A DNA stretch of 64,000 bases, from assembly GCF_039872765.1 (NCBI RefSeq), contig NZ_JBDPZC010000009.1, positions 140,609-204,608 of the forward strand, in the 5' to 3' direction. The notes under the pieces were generated by a model. It ran no database searches. It saw only the letters and a program-made list of their open reading frames with translations, and was not told the DNA's origin. This DNA is from Roseateles_B flavus. GTDB taxonomy: Bacteria > Pseudomonadota > Gammaproteobacteria > Burkholderiales > Burkholderiaceae_C. Shown one piece after another: positions 1 through 8,552 of the stretch (position 1 is the first letter of the stretch; every line of letters begins with the position of its first letter). A program made the translations under genes and the position numbers.

Positions 1-1988
1 AGTCCACGCCCGTGCTGATGCTGACCGGTCTCGACGACGAGGCCTCCATCAACCGCGCCTACCAGGTCGGCGCCACCGACTTCTTCGTCAAGTCCACCCA
101 GTGGAGCCTGCTGGCCGGGCGCCTGCGCTACCTGCTGCGCAGTTCGCGCACCCGCATCGAGCTGGAGCGCAGCAAGGCCCGCCTGGCCCGCGCGCAAGAC
201 CTGGCACGCATGGGCAGCTTCGAATGGCACCGCGGCGCGGGCGGCTTCGTGCTGGCCACGGAAGCCCTGCGCGTGTTCGGCTACGGCCCGAACGAGCCGC
301 TGGACTTCATCGGCGTCATGCGCATGGTGCCCCGGGACGAGCGGCAGCTCTTCATGCGCCTGCTGCGCGAGGTCATGGCCCACAACTCGGTGCTGGTGAC
401 CGACGTCGCCGTGACCCTGGTCGACGGCCGGCAGCGCGTGCTCCACATCGAGGCCGAGCCCGAGTTCAACGAGCACGGCAATGCCAGCGGCTACACCGGC
501 GTCATCCAGGACGTCACCGACCGCCGGCTGGCCGAGGACAAGATCCGCCAGCTGGCCAATTTCGACGCCCTCACCGGCCTGCCCAACCGCCGCCAGCTGA
601 TCTGGCGGGCCGAGCGCGCCATCGAGGCGGCGCGGCGCAGCGGCCACGAGGTGGGCCTGCTGCTGATCGACCTGGACCGCTTCAAGGTCATCAACGACAC
701 CCTGGGCCATGCCGCCGGCGACGAGCTGCTGATGGAAGTGGGCCGCCGCCTGCGCGCCTGCGTGCGCCACTCCGACCAGATCATGGAAGGCCTGCTCGAA
801 TCAGTAGGCGGCCGTTCGCACCGCACCCTGGAGGCCGTGGGCCGCCTGGGCGGCGACGAATTCGTGGCCCTGCTGCCCGAGGTGACCGACGAGCGCGACG
901 CCGAGCGCGTGGCCCAGCGCGTGCTGGAGGCCCTGCGCGAGCCCATCTTCATTGCCGGCCAGGAGTGCTTCGTCACGGCCAGCGTGGGCATCGCCATCTA
1001 TCCGCGTGACGGCACCACCACGGCCGACCTGCTGCGCAACTCCGACGTCGCCATGTACGCAGTCAAGAGCCAGGGGCGCAATGCCTCGGCGCTCTACACC
1101 CCGCAGCTGGCCGGCCGCGGCCGCGAGAAGCTGGAGCTGGAGTCCGCCCTGCACAAGGCCATCGAGCGCAACGAGATCGTGCTGCACTACCAGCCCAAGA
1201 TCGACGTGCGCGCCGCCCGCATGGTGGGCGCCGAGGCGCTCATGCGCTGGCAGCGCGGCGACAAGCTCGTGCCCCCGGGGGACTTCATCCCCCTGGCCGA
1301 GGAGACCGGCCTGATCGTGCCGCTGTCCGAATGGGCGCTGCGCGAGGCGGCCCGCCAGGCCAAGGTCTGGCAGCTCAACTTCGGCTTCTCGGACGCCATC
1401 GCCGTCAACCTGCCCAACCGGCTGTTCGAGCGCTCGGACCTGGTCGAGCACATCCACCAGTGCGTCAGTGCCTACGGCGTGCCGCACCGGGCCATCCAGC
1501 TGGAGATCACCGAGACCGGCCTGATGAAGGACCTGCAGAACGTGATCCCCGCGCTGCACCGGCTCAACGAGGTGGGCGTGGAGATCTCCATCGACGACTT
1601 CGGCACCGGCTACTCTTCCCTGGCCTACCTGACCACCCTGCCCATCTCAGAGGTCAAGATCGACCGCAGCTTCGTGCGTGATCTGGGCATCACGCCGCAG
1701 AGCTCGGCCGTGGTCACCGCCATCATCGCCCTGGCGCGCTCGCTGGGCCTGCGCGTGATCGCCGAGGGCGTGGAGACCCTGCGCCAGATGGAGGTGCTGC
1801 ACCGCCTGGGTTGCAGCGTAATGCAAGGCTTCCTCTTCAGCCGCCCTCTGGCCGCGGACGACCTCGAACGCTGGCTCGCGCAGACCGTGCTGCCCCGCAA
1901 GGCACCCTGGATCGTCCAGGCCAACGGCCTGGACGGCGACCCGGCCCTGAGCCGCCCCCTCAGCAGCCCGGCCGGCGGCCAGCGCTGA
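1..1988 (+). CDS. Response regulator with PAS, GGDEF and EAL domains (5' end missing)
   Basis: The open frame runs in from the left edge, so the start and most of the receiver domain are missing; the first visible residues (TPVLMLTGLDD, then GATDFFVKS) look like the end of a CheY-like receiver. A PAS-like segment follows (about 200-520), then a GGDEF domain with an intact GGDEF motif at 850-864, then an EAL domain with EAL near 1230, DDFGTGYSS near 1596 and EGVET near 1767. The catalytic motifs of both domains look intact, so the protein could make or break cyclic di-GMP; which activity dominates cannot be read from sequence. An RHSD sequence resembling an inhibitory RxxD site lies about 27 residues before GGDEF instead of a few, because of an inserted loop. 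It is followed after 15 bp by a second diguanylate cyclase gene, probably cotranscribed. Confidence 0.93.
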   Translation, partial: STPVLMLTGLDDEASINRAYQVGATDFFVKSTQWSLLAGRLRYLLRSSRTRIELERSKARLARAQDLARMGSFEWHRGAGGFVLATEALRVFGYGPNEPLDFIGVMRMVPRDERQLFMRLLREVMAHNSVLVTDVAVTLVDGRQRVLHIEAEPEFNEHGNASGYTGVIQDVTDRRLAEDKIRQLANFDALTGLPNRRQLIWRAERAIEAARRSGHEVGLLLIDLDRFKVINDTLGHAAGDELLMEVGRRLRACVRHSDQIMEGLLESVGGRSHRTLEAVGRLGGDEFVALLPEVTDERDAERVAQRVLEALREPIFIAGQECFVTASVGIAIYPRDGTTTADLLRNSDVAMYAVKSQGRNASALYTPQLAGRGREKLELESALHKAIERNEIVLHYQPKIDVRAARMVGAEALMRWQRGDKLVPPGDFIPLAEETGLIVPLSEWALREAARQAKVWQLNFGFSDAIAVNLPNRLFERSDLVEHIHQCVSAYGVPHRAIQLEITETGLMKDLQNVIPALHRLNEVGVEISIDDFGTGYSSLAYLTTLPISEVKIDRSFVRDLGITPQSSAVVTAIIALARSLGLRVIAEGVETLRQMEVLHRLGCSVMQGFLFSRPLAADDLERWLAQTVLPRKAPWIVQANGLDGDPALSRPLSSPAGGQR

Positions 1989-2003
1989 GCCTTCAGGAAC
2001 ACC

Positions 2004-3866
2004 ATGGACGACCGTTCGCCCTCCTCTCCCGCCACCCGCCCCGCAGCTGCCGCGGCAGCCGGCCAGGCACCGGCCCTGATCGCCAAGGCCGCACTGCGCC
2101 GCCTGGCCATGGCCAAGCTGGAGCCCACGCCCGAGAACTACGCGCGGGCCTATCTCGTCGAGTCCGGCGGCAGCGAGGCCGCCGCTGCGCCGGCCGCGAC
2201 GGCAGACACCCTCCCCGAGCGCGCCCAGCCCGTGGTCCAGCGCCTGCTGAGCCTTGGGCTCAGTGAGATCCAAGCCCGCCAGGACGTCATGGCCATGCTG
2301 CGCGAGTCACGCTGGGACGAGGCCCAGCGCGTCCTCGAGCGCTTCCAGCAGAGCGCCGGCCCGGCCGTGCTGGCCGATGGCATGGCCGGCGTGACCGAGC
2401 GCCTGGTGCGCGGACTGGAACGAGGCGGGCGCCAGTGGACCCTGGCCCGCAAGAAGGACGGCCTGCAGCGCGTACTGGAGTCCAACCGCAGCGACCCGCA
2501 CCGACTGCTCAACCGCCTGCGTCAACTCCTCACCAGCTGGGACAGTGACACCAGCGATGTCGGCGTGGACGTGCAGGAAGCCGTCGAGGAGCCGGGCGGC
2601 ACGCCCAGCCAGTTCTTCAGCGAAGACGAACTCCAGCTGGACACCAGTGCCCTGGACCGCGAGGCCGGCCCGCAGGCCTGGCCCCTCGTGGGCGAGAGCC
2701 TGCATGAGACCGTGCAGCACGCCCTGCCCGCCATGGACGAGCGCGCCGACGCCCTGAAGCGCGAGCTCGAGACCGCCCTGGCCAGCCTGCGCGAGCAGGG
2801 CGCCACGCCGCAGCGCGCCGAATCCATGGAGGCCCTGTGCGTGCGCGCCCGCCGGATGCTGGACCACCGCCACCATCTTTTCGGCCAGATGGGCGAGCTC
2901 TGCCGCGCGCTGAGCGCCAGCCTGGTCGAGCTGGCGGAGGATGACTCCTGGGCCCGGGGCCAGTGCGAACTGATGACGCAGGCCCTGGACACCGGCCTCA
3001 GCTCCCGCGGCGTGCGCATGGTCAGCGAGATGCTGGAAGGCACGCGCGAGCGCCAGAAGAGCCTGCAGGCCGAGCGTGCCCGCGCCCGCGATTCGCTGAA
3101 GCTCCTGATCCACCGCATGCTCGAGGAGCTGGGCCAGCTGGGCCAGCACACCGACCGTTTCCAGAGCAACGTCAGCCGCTATGCCGACGTGATCGAGAAG
3201 GCCGACACGCTCGAGAGCCTGGCCGGCGTCGTGCGCGAGATGGTCGAAGAGAGTCGCACGGTGCAGACCTTGGTCCACAGCACGCAACAGCGCCTGAGCA
3301 CCGAGCACGAACGTGCCTCCGAGCTTTCGAAGCGAGTCGACGAGCTGGAGGTCGAGCTGCGCCGCCTCTCCAGCGAGGTCCAGACCGACCAGCTCACCAA
3401 GATCGCCAACCGCCGCGGGCTGGAGGCGGCCTTCAACACCGAGCAGGCCAAGCTGGAACGTGAGGGCACCGTGCTGGCCCTGGCTCTGCTGGACGTGGAC
3501 AACTTCAAGAAGCTCAACGACAGCCTGGGTCATGCCGCAGGCGACGAGGCCCTGAAATCCCTCGCGGCGCGGGTCACACAGATGCTGCGCCCTGGCGATC
3601 TGGTCGCTCGCTATGGCGGCGAGGAGTTCGTACTGATGCTGCCCCGCACGCCCCTGGACGAGGCCCAGCAGGTGCTGACGCGGCTGCAGCGCTCGCTTTC
3701 CGCGGCGCTGTTCATGCACGAGGGCAAGGACGTCTTCGTGACCTTCTCAGCCGGCATCACGCTCTACCGTGCCGGAGAGACCCTGGAGGTGGCCCTGGAC
3801 CGCGCCGACGAAGGCCTTTACGAGGCCAAGCGTACCGGGAAGAACCGCGCCTGCATCGTCGAGTGA
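2004..3866 (+). CDS. Soluble diguanylate cyclase (GGEEF)
   Basis: This 620-residue protein has a C-terminal GGDEF-family domain with the active-site variant GGEEF at 3618-3632 and an RPGD inhibitory site just before it, so it should make cyclic di-GMP and be product-inhibited. The first 440 residues show no membrane segment; they are rich in Ala, Leu, Glu and Arg and have long heptad-like helices (for example 2990-3390), suggesting a coiled-coil dimerisation region. Near the N-terminus is the sequence LEPTPENYARAYL, which I read as a helical module often found in such cyclases (inference). The ATG at 2004 follows an AGGAA ribosome site. It lies downstream of the GGDEF-EAL regulator and converges with the chemoreceptor gene ending at 3897. 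No EAL or HD-GYP domain is present. Confidence 0.92.
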   Translation: MDDRSPSSPATRPAAAAAAGQAPALIAKAALRRLAMAKLEPTPENYARAYLVESGGSEAAAAPAATADTLPERAQPVVQRLLSLGLSEIQARQDVMAMLRESRWDEAQRVLERFQQSAGPAVLADGMAGVTERLVRGLERGGRQWTLARKKDGLQRVLESNRSDPHRLLNRLRQLLTSWDSDTSDVGVDVQEAVEEPGGTPSQFFSEDELQLDTSALDREAGPQAWPLVGESLHETVQHALPAMDERADALKRELETALASLREQGATPQRAESMEALCVRARRMLDHRHHLFGQMGELCRALSASLVELAEDDSWARGQCELMTQALDTGLSSRGVRMVSEMLEGTRERQKSLQAERARARDSLKLLIHRMLEELGQLGQHTDRFQSNVSRYADVIEKADTLESLAGVVREMVEESRTVQTLVHSTQQRLSTEHERASELSKRVDELEVELRRLSSEVQTDQLTKIANRRGLEAAFNTEQAKLEREGTVLALALLDVDNFKKLNDSLGHAAGDEALKSLAARVTQMLRPGDLVARYGGEEFVLMLPRTPLDEAQQVLTRLQRSLSAALFMHEGKDVFVTFSAGITLYRAGETLEVALDRADEGLYEAKRTGKNRACIVE

Positions 3867-3896
3867 GCCAGGGTGCCCGGGCTCGCGGGCGCGGGC

Positions 3897-5255
3897 TCAG
3901 AAGCTGAAGGCCAGGCGCAGGCCGCCCCAGTGCCGGCCCTGCACCCAGATGGGCGCCGAGGCTTCCTTGAGCAGCACGAAGCGGCCCCCGCCCATGTCGC
4001 GCCGGTAGGTTTGCAGCAGGAAGGGCCGCTCGTTGCGCGCCGAGGCCAGGCCCGTGCGGTCATTGAAGATGCGGCGATAACGGCTGTGGGCCGTGTTCCA
4101 GACCACATCGCCGGGCCGCTGAGGCTGGCAGTACTGGCGGTTGTGGGTCGAGACATAGCCGTTGCGGTCCACGGCGATGCAGTAGACGACCTTGTCCGAG
4201 AGCTTCAGCTGCCGCTCCTGCACCTGCGGGAAGAGCTGGTCGGCCAGCTCGCAGAAGCGCGCGAGGTGCTGCTGAGGATTGCTGCCCGGCACGGGCTGGT
4301 AGTGTTCGTCGAAGAGGTCCTGCAGGCTGATGCGCCCCTGCTTCACCGCCGTTTCCAGCAGCTGACCGATCTCCTGCGCGGCCTGCTGGGCACCCTCGAT
4401 GTAGAGCGCGTCGTCCACGCGCACGCCGGAGGAGGCGATGCGCTCGATCAGGTCCTCGGACAGGCGCAGGAATCGGTCACTGCAGGCGAAGGCGGACTCC
4501 AGGTGCCGCAGGGCCAGGGCCACCTCGCCGCCCAGCTCGGCGGCGCGTTCCGCGAGGGCGGCGGTGGTCTGCTGGCTCTGGTCGGCAGCCTGGGCGATGC
4601 GCAGCACGTCGGCATGCACGGTGCCGAAGGCGGCATGGATGCTGCTCTGCTCGTGGGCCTGCCGACCTTCGCTGCTGAGCTCGCGGCTGAAGGTGTCGAT
4701 GCGGGCATCCAGGGCGCCGACCGTGCCCATGATGGACTTGGAGCTCTGCTCGACCTGGGCGGCCAGGTCCTTGACGGCATCGGCCACCACGCCGAAGCCG
4801 CGGCCGGCCTCGCCCGCCCGCTTGGCCTCCACCGAGGCGTTGAAGGCCACCAGGCGGGTCTGCAGGGCGATGCGGGTGATTTCAGAGGCGGCATCCGAGA
4901 CCTGGCGCAGCGTCTGCACGATGCCTCCCACTTCGGCGCCGATGTTCTGCAAGGCCAGGCGGGCCTGCGCCACGGCCTCGATGGATTCCGCCGTGGCCAG
5001 GGCGATGCCCTGCTGGGCCTGCTGGACCAGCTGCAATTCGTGGCCCAGGGCCTGCATGGCCTCGCGCTGGGCGACGACCACCTTCTGCGTGTCTTCCAGA
5101 GCGCCGCGCACCTCGGCGGCATCGCGCCCGAGGCTGGACACCGGCTGGGCCAGCGAGCGCACCAGCGCCTGCGCGTCTGCAGTCTTGCCAGCCGGCTCGG
5201 CGGCTTGAGGGGTTTGCGCCGGCTCTCGCGAGCCGGTCTGCCACCAGGACTTCAT
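3897..5255 (-). CDS. Soluble methyl-accepting chemotaxis-like protein with C-terminal sensor
   Basis: This 452-residue protein has no predicted membrane segment or signal peptide. Residues about 90-215 form the signalling hairpin of chemoreceptors, with VAFNASVEAKRAGEAGRGF at the tip in place of the canonical LALNAAVEAARAGEQGRGF. The domain order is reversed compared with typical MCPs: the signalling part comes first and a sensor-like region lies at the C-terminus (about 300-452, with VVYCIAVDRNGYVSTHN and FNDRTGLASARN, which resemble Cache/PAS-like folds). It is the last gene after fliA, 44 bp downstream, and is likely cotranscribed with it. Family knowledge suggests a cytoplasmic receptor acting with CheA/CheW; the signal sensed is unknown. 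Confidence 0.85.
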   Translation of the reverse strand: MKSWWQTGSREPAQTPQAAEPAGKTADAQALVRSLAQPVSSLGRDAAEVRGALEDTQKVVVAQREAMQALGHELQLVQQAQQGIALATAESIEAVAQARLALQNIGAEVGGIVQTLRQVSDAASEITRIALQTRLVAFNASVEAKRAGEAGRGFGVVADAVKDLAAQVEQSSKSIMGTVGALDARIDTFSRELSSEGRQAHEQSSIHAAFGTVHADVLRIAQAADQSQQTTAALAERAAELGGEVALALRHLESAFACSDRFLRLSEDLIERIASSGVRVDDALYIEGAQQAAQEIGQLLETAVKQGRISLQDLFDEHYQPVPGSNPQQHLARFCELADQLFPQVQERQLKLSDKVVYCIAVDRNGYVSTHNRQYCQPQRPGDVVWNTAHSRYRRIFNDRTGLASARNERPFLLQTYRRDMGGGRFVLLKEASAPIWVQGRHWGGLRLAFSF

Positions 5256-5299
5256 GCGGACTCCTCTCCAGGCCGGACCCGGCCGTCTGGGGAGAAGTT

Positions 5300-6031
5300 T
5301 TACCAGTCGCGCAGCTTTACGCGCAAGCGGGCGATGGCCTGACTGTGCAGTTGGCAGACCCGGGATTCGGTCACTTTGAGCACCGCCGCGATTTCCTTGA
5401 GGTTCATGTCGTGCTCGTAGTACATGCTCATCACGTACTGCTCGCGCTCGGGCAGGTTCTTGATGGCGGCGACCAGGGCCTCGCGCATGCGATGGTCCTG
5501 CAGCTGCGCCATGGGGTTGTTGCTCTCGTCGACCACGTGACGATCGAGGTAGTCATCACTCCCCTCCTCGCCACTCATGTCCTCCAGGTAAACCAGCTGG
5601 GTGCCGCGCACTTTGGACAGCATGTCCTGGTAGTCGCCCAGACTGAGGCCCATCTCGGCAGCGATCTCGGATTCATGCGGCGCACGGCCCAGCCGCTGTT
5701 CCAGCTTGTGAACCGCCGTCTCGATGGAGCGCTGCTGGCGGCGCGTGCCGCGGCTCATCCAGTCACCGCCGCGCAGCTCGTCCAGCATGGCGCCGCGGAT
5801 GCGCTGGGTGGCGAAAGTCTCGAACTGCACGCCCTGCGCGGAATCGAACCGCGACAGCGCATCGGTGAGCCCGATCAGGCCCACCTGGATCAGGTCGTCC
5901 AGTTCCACATTGGCCGGCAGCTTGGCGATCATCTGGTGAGCCAGGCGTCGAACCAGACCGCTGTACTGCTGGATCAGCGCAGAGTTGTCGAGGCGGCCTT
6001 TGGCGGTATACATCTTCAGCTCCTGCAACAT
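5300..6031 (-). CDS. fliA: Flagellar sigma factor 28 (FliA)
   Basis: A 243-residue RNA polymerase sigma factor that directs transcription of late flagellar, motor and chemotaxis genes. Region 2 is seen in LVRRLAHQMIAKLPANVELDD and FETFATQRIRGAMLDELRG, region 3 in LGRAPHESEIAAEMGLS, and the region 4 helix-turn-helix in MNLKEIAAVLKVTESRVCQL. The start at 6031 overlaps the stop of the upstream flhG-like gene by an ATGA junction; a second in-frame ATG at 6013 gives MYTAKGRLD, the start usual in the family, and may be the real one. Its likely targets in this window are the sigma-28 promoters upstream of motA, fliC1, fliC2, fliD, fliS, fliE and the TPR gene. The anti-sigma gene flgM is not in the window. 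Confidence 0.97.
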   Translation of the reverse strand: MLQELKMYTAKGRLDNSALIQQYSGLVRRLAHQMIAKLPANVELDDLIQVGLIGLTDALSRFDSAQGVQFETFATQRIRGAMLDELRGGDWMSRGTRRQQRSIETAVHKLEQRLGRAPHESEIAAEMGLSLGDYQDMLSKVRGTQLVYLEDMSGEEGSDDYLDRHVVDESNNPMAQLQDHRMREALVAAIKNLPEREQYVMSMYYEHDMNLKEIAAVLKVTESRVCQLHSQAIARLRVKLRDW

Positions 6032-6840
6032 CAGTTGGCGGCCACCGCCGGCCGCGCCGGACGGAGATTCACCAGGGGCCGCAGCGGGCGGGCCTGCTGG
6101 GCCGCATCCGGCGCCAGGCCCTGGGGCACGACCGCCAGGAGCTCGCGGGCCAGGTGTCGCACTTCGGGCGACAGCGGGGCCGTGGGCGGCGTGCGGGGAT
6201 CCATGCAGGCCCAGTCACGCAGCACGGCGCCCAGGAAGCCATCGCCGCAGCTGCTGATCTGCTGGGCAATGCGCTCCGCCAGGCGCAGCTGCGGGTGGCA
6301 GGCCATCAAGAGGCTGTAGACCATGATGCCGGCGCGCTGGCTGAGCCACTTCATGCCGGCATAGGCCTGGGTGACGCTGCGGGCGTCGGTGTCGGCCAGC
6401 AGCACCGGGCGCAGCTCGCGGGAATTGAGCACGCGGGCCAGCTCGGCGGCCGGGGCGTGCAGGATCATCACGTCGGCCTGGGGCGCCGCCTCGCTGAGGG
6501 CCTGCAGGAATTCGGCAGCGGACCCGTTGGCATTGATGTAGCGCAGCGGCAGGCCGCGCGCGGCCAGGTAGCTCACCTGGCGAGACAGCCGTTCCACACA
6601 GGCCGAGAGGTCCACCGCGGCCATCTCCGTGGCCGCCGGAGACAGCTCGCCTGCATCGACCACCAGGGTCTGCAGGCCCATCTCGGAAAAGGCGGCGCAC
6701 AGGCCTTCCAGCAGCACGCCGGAGTCCAGCACCTCGGGGTTGCTCACCACAGGGATGAAGCGAACGCGTGAGGCGGCAAAGAGCTTGCGAAGGCCATCGG
6801 CCTGGTCTTGCGGGGTCTTGCTGAAGGGTGGCTCGCGCAT
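6031..6840 (-). CDS. flhG: FlhG/MinD-like flagellar number regulator lacking the P-loop
   Basis: This 269-residue protein sits exactly where flhG is expected, between flhF and fliA. The ATG at 6840 gives MREPPFSKTPQDQADGLRKL; the frame is open further upstream but that part looks non-coding. The DQADGLRKL segment matches the N-terminal DQAxxLR motif of FlhG, known in the family to activate the FlhF GTPase. Directly after it, where FlhG has a KGGVGKT Walker A loop, this protein has VRFIPVVSNPEVLDSG, with no lysine-glycine ATP-binding motif, and the later Walker B region reads VMILHAPAA instead of a DxxIIDTxAG type. The overall MinD-like spacing (LVVDAGE, YINANG) is recognisable. I infer a non-ATPase FlhG paralogue that may still act on FlhF. 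Confidence 0.8.
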   Translation of the reverse strand: MREPPFSKTPQDQADGLRKLFAASRVRFIPVVSNPEVLDSGVLLEGLCAAFSEMGLQTLVVDAGELSPAATEMAAVDLSACVERLSRQVSYLAARGLPLRYINANGSAAEFLQALSEAAPQADVMILHAPAAELARVLNSRELRPVLLADTDARSVTQAYAGMKWLSQRAGIMVYSLLMACHPQLRLAERIAQQISSCGDGFLGAVLRDWACMDPRTPPTAPLSPEVRHLARELLAVVPQGLAPDAAQQARPLRPLVNLRPARPAVAAN

Positions 6841-6877
6841 GGGGTGGTCTCGATGGGTTCGATGACTCTGGGGCGGG

Positions 6878-8506
6878 TCAGTGCACGCCCGGGGCCGTGG
6901 ACTGCACGGCGGCCAGCGCGGGGCCTCCGGCAAAGATCAGGTTCACATCGGCGCTGTCCATGCGCCAAGCGGCGTGGGCCTGGCTGCGCAGCGCGCGCTG
7001 CACCAGGGCCGTCGCCGACAGGCGATGCCAATCTTCCGGCACCCGCTGCCCGTTGGCAACGCCAATAATGCGCAAACGATGGCGAATCATGGTGTCCAGC
7101 GCGGGCGCCAGCTTCACGGCTTCGTCGATCTTGGACAGCACCACGCCCTGGCAGGTCTGGGCGCGCCAGGCGCCGGCCACGTCCTCGATGGTCTCGCCCT
7201 GCTGGGCGGCATTGACCACCAGGATGCGGCGGATGCTCGGGTGGGCCAGCATCTCCAGCAGCTCGTGGGTGCGGCTGTCGCGCTGGGCCATGCCGGCGGT
7301 ATCGATCAGCACCATCTTCTTGGCCGACAGCAGCTCCAGCAGGTCTTCCAGCGAAGCGCGGTCGTGCGCCGTGTGCACGGGCACGCCCAGGATGCGGCCA
7401 TAGGCGCGCAGCTGCTCGTGGGCGCCGACGCGGTAGGCATCCAGCGTGATCAGGCCCAGCTGCGAGGCGCCATGGCGGGTCGCGAAGGCGGCGGCGATCT
7501 TGGCCGTGGTGGTGGTCTTGCCCACACCGGTGGAGCCGATCAGGGCGAAGACACCGCCCTGCTCCTCCAGCGGCAGGTTGGTCTCGTCGGTGATCAGGTT
7601 GCGGGCCAGCACCTGCGCGGCCCACTGGGTTTCATCGGCGCCTTCCTTGCCCTCCAGATGCGCAGGGCAGCCCTCGACCAGCTTGCGCACCAGGGCGGGC
7701 GAGAAGCCCACGTCCAGCAGGCGCTGCGTCAGGCGGGCCTGCACGGGCTGGCGCTGCAGCTTCTCCATGAAGGCCAGGGCGCCGAAGCGCTCCTCGATCA
7801 GGCCCTTCATCGAGCGCAGCTCATTCATCATGTCCTGCTGGTCGCGGCGGGCGGTGCCGGGCATGTCGGAGAGCTGGGGCATGGGGCGCTGCTCGGCAGA
7901 GATGCGGATCTCGTCGCGCAGCACGGGCGGGTTGCGGCGCGGCGGCTCGGCCACGGGCGCTGCCGGGGTGTCCAGGCGGCGGGCGTTGAGGGTCTGCATG
8001 GCGGACTGCGCGCGTTGCTGGCGGGCGGCGGCCATGGTGGCCAGGCTTTCGGCGGCGGGCAGCTCGGGTGCCGCAGCGGGCAGGTCCATGGGATCGGGCT
8101 GACCGTTGAGCTCGGCCTGGCGGCGCTTGAGCATGCGCTCGCGGACATAGTCCTGGAAGCTCAGGGTGCTCATGGCCAGGGTCTGCACGTCCTCGTCCAC
8201 GGGCTGGCCAAAGCTGGGTTCATTGCGCTCGGCCACGCGCTGGGCCAGGCGGGCGCTGCCGGCCATGGTGGGCACGGGTGCGGTGGCAGGGCGGGCCTGC
8301 ACGCGGGCCGGGCCGCGGGCTTCGGCGCGCGGTGCGGTGGCGGCCACGCGCTCGATCTGGTTCATGCCCTCGGGGGCCATGGCCAGCACCTCCACGCCTC
8401 CGGCGCAGGGCTTGTTGGACAGCACGACGGCATCGTCGCCAAAGGCCTGGCGCACCAGCGCGAGGGCCTCGCGGGACGTACGGGCGGTGAAGCGTTTGAC
8501 GTTCAT
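6878..8506 (-). CDS. flhF: Flagellar SRP-type GTPase FlhF
   Basis: A 542-residue SRP-family GTPase that places flagella, usually at the pole, and helps recruit early basal-body parts such as FliF. The N-terminal MNVKRFTARTSREALALVR is the conserved FlhF start; a GGAGG ribosome site lies just upstream of the ATG at 8506. A variable middle region rich in Ala and Pro is followed by the NG domain from about residue 250, with GSTGVGKTTTT (G1), ITLDAYRVGAHEQL (the SRP-type insertion), DTAGM (G3) and SKIDEA (G4). All nucleotide-binding motifs look intact. It lies 46 bp after flhA and 37 bp before the flhG-like gene. Its presence with flhDC suggests FlhF-directed placement in an FlhDC-controlled system. 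Confidence 0.95.
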   Translation of the reverse strand: MNVKRFTARTSREALALVRQAFGDDAVVLSNKPCAGGVEVLAMAPEGMNQIERVAATAPRAEARGPARVQARPATAPVPTMAGSARLAQRVAERNEPSFGQPVDEDVQTLAMSTLSFQDYVRERMLKRRQAELNGQPDPMDLPAAAPELPAAESLATMAAARQQRAQSAMQTLNARRLDTPAAPVAEPPRRNPPVLRDEIRISAEQRPMPQLSDMPGTARRDQQDMMNELRSMKGLIEERFGALAFMEKLQRQPVQARLTQRLLDVGFSPALVRKLVEGCPAHLEGKEGADETQWAAQVLARNLITDETNLPLEEQGGVFALIGSTGVGKTTTTAKIAAAFATRHGASQLGLITLDAYRVGAHEQLRAYGRILGVPVHTAHDRASLEDLLELLSAKKMVLIDTAGMAQRDSRTHELLEMLAHPSIRRILVVNAAQQGETIEDVAGAWRAQTCQGVVLSKIDEAVKLAPALDTMIRHRLRIIGVANGQRVPEDWHRLSATALVQRALRSQAHAAWRMDSADVNLIFAGGPALAAVQSTAPGVH

Positions 8507-8552
8507 GCGGCCTCCAGACAAGGCAGAGCATCAGTCATCAAGGCGCGGGCGC

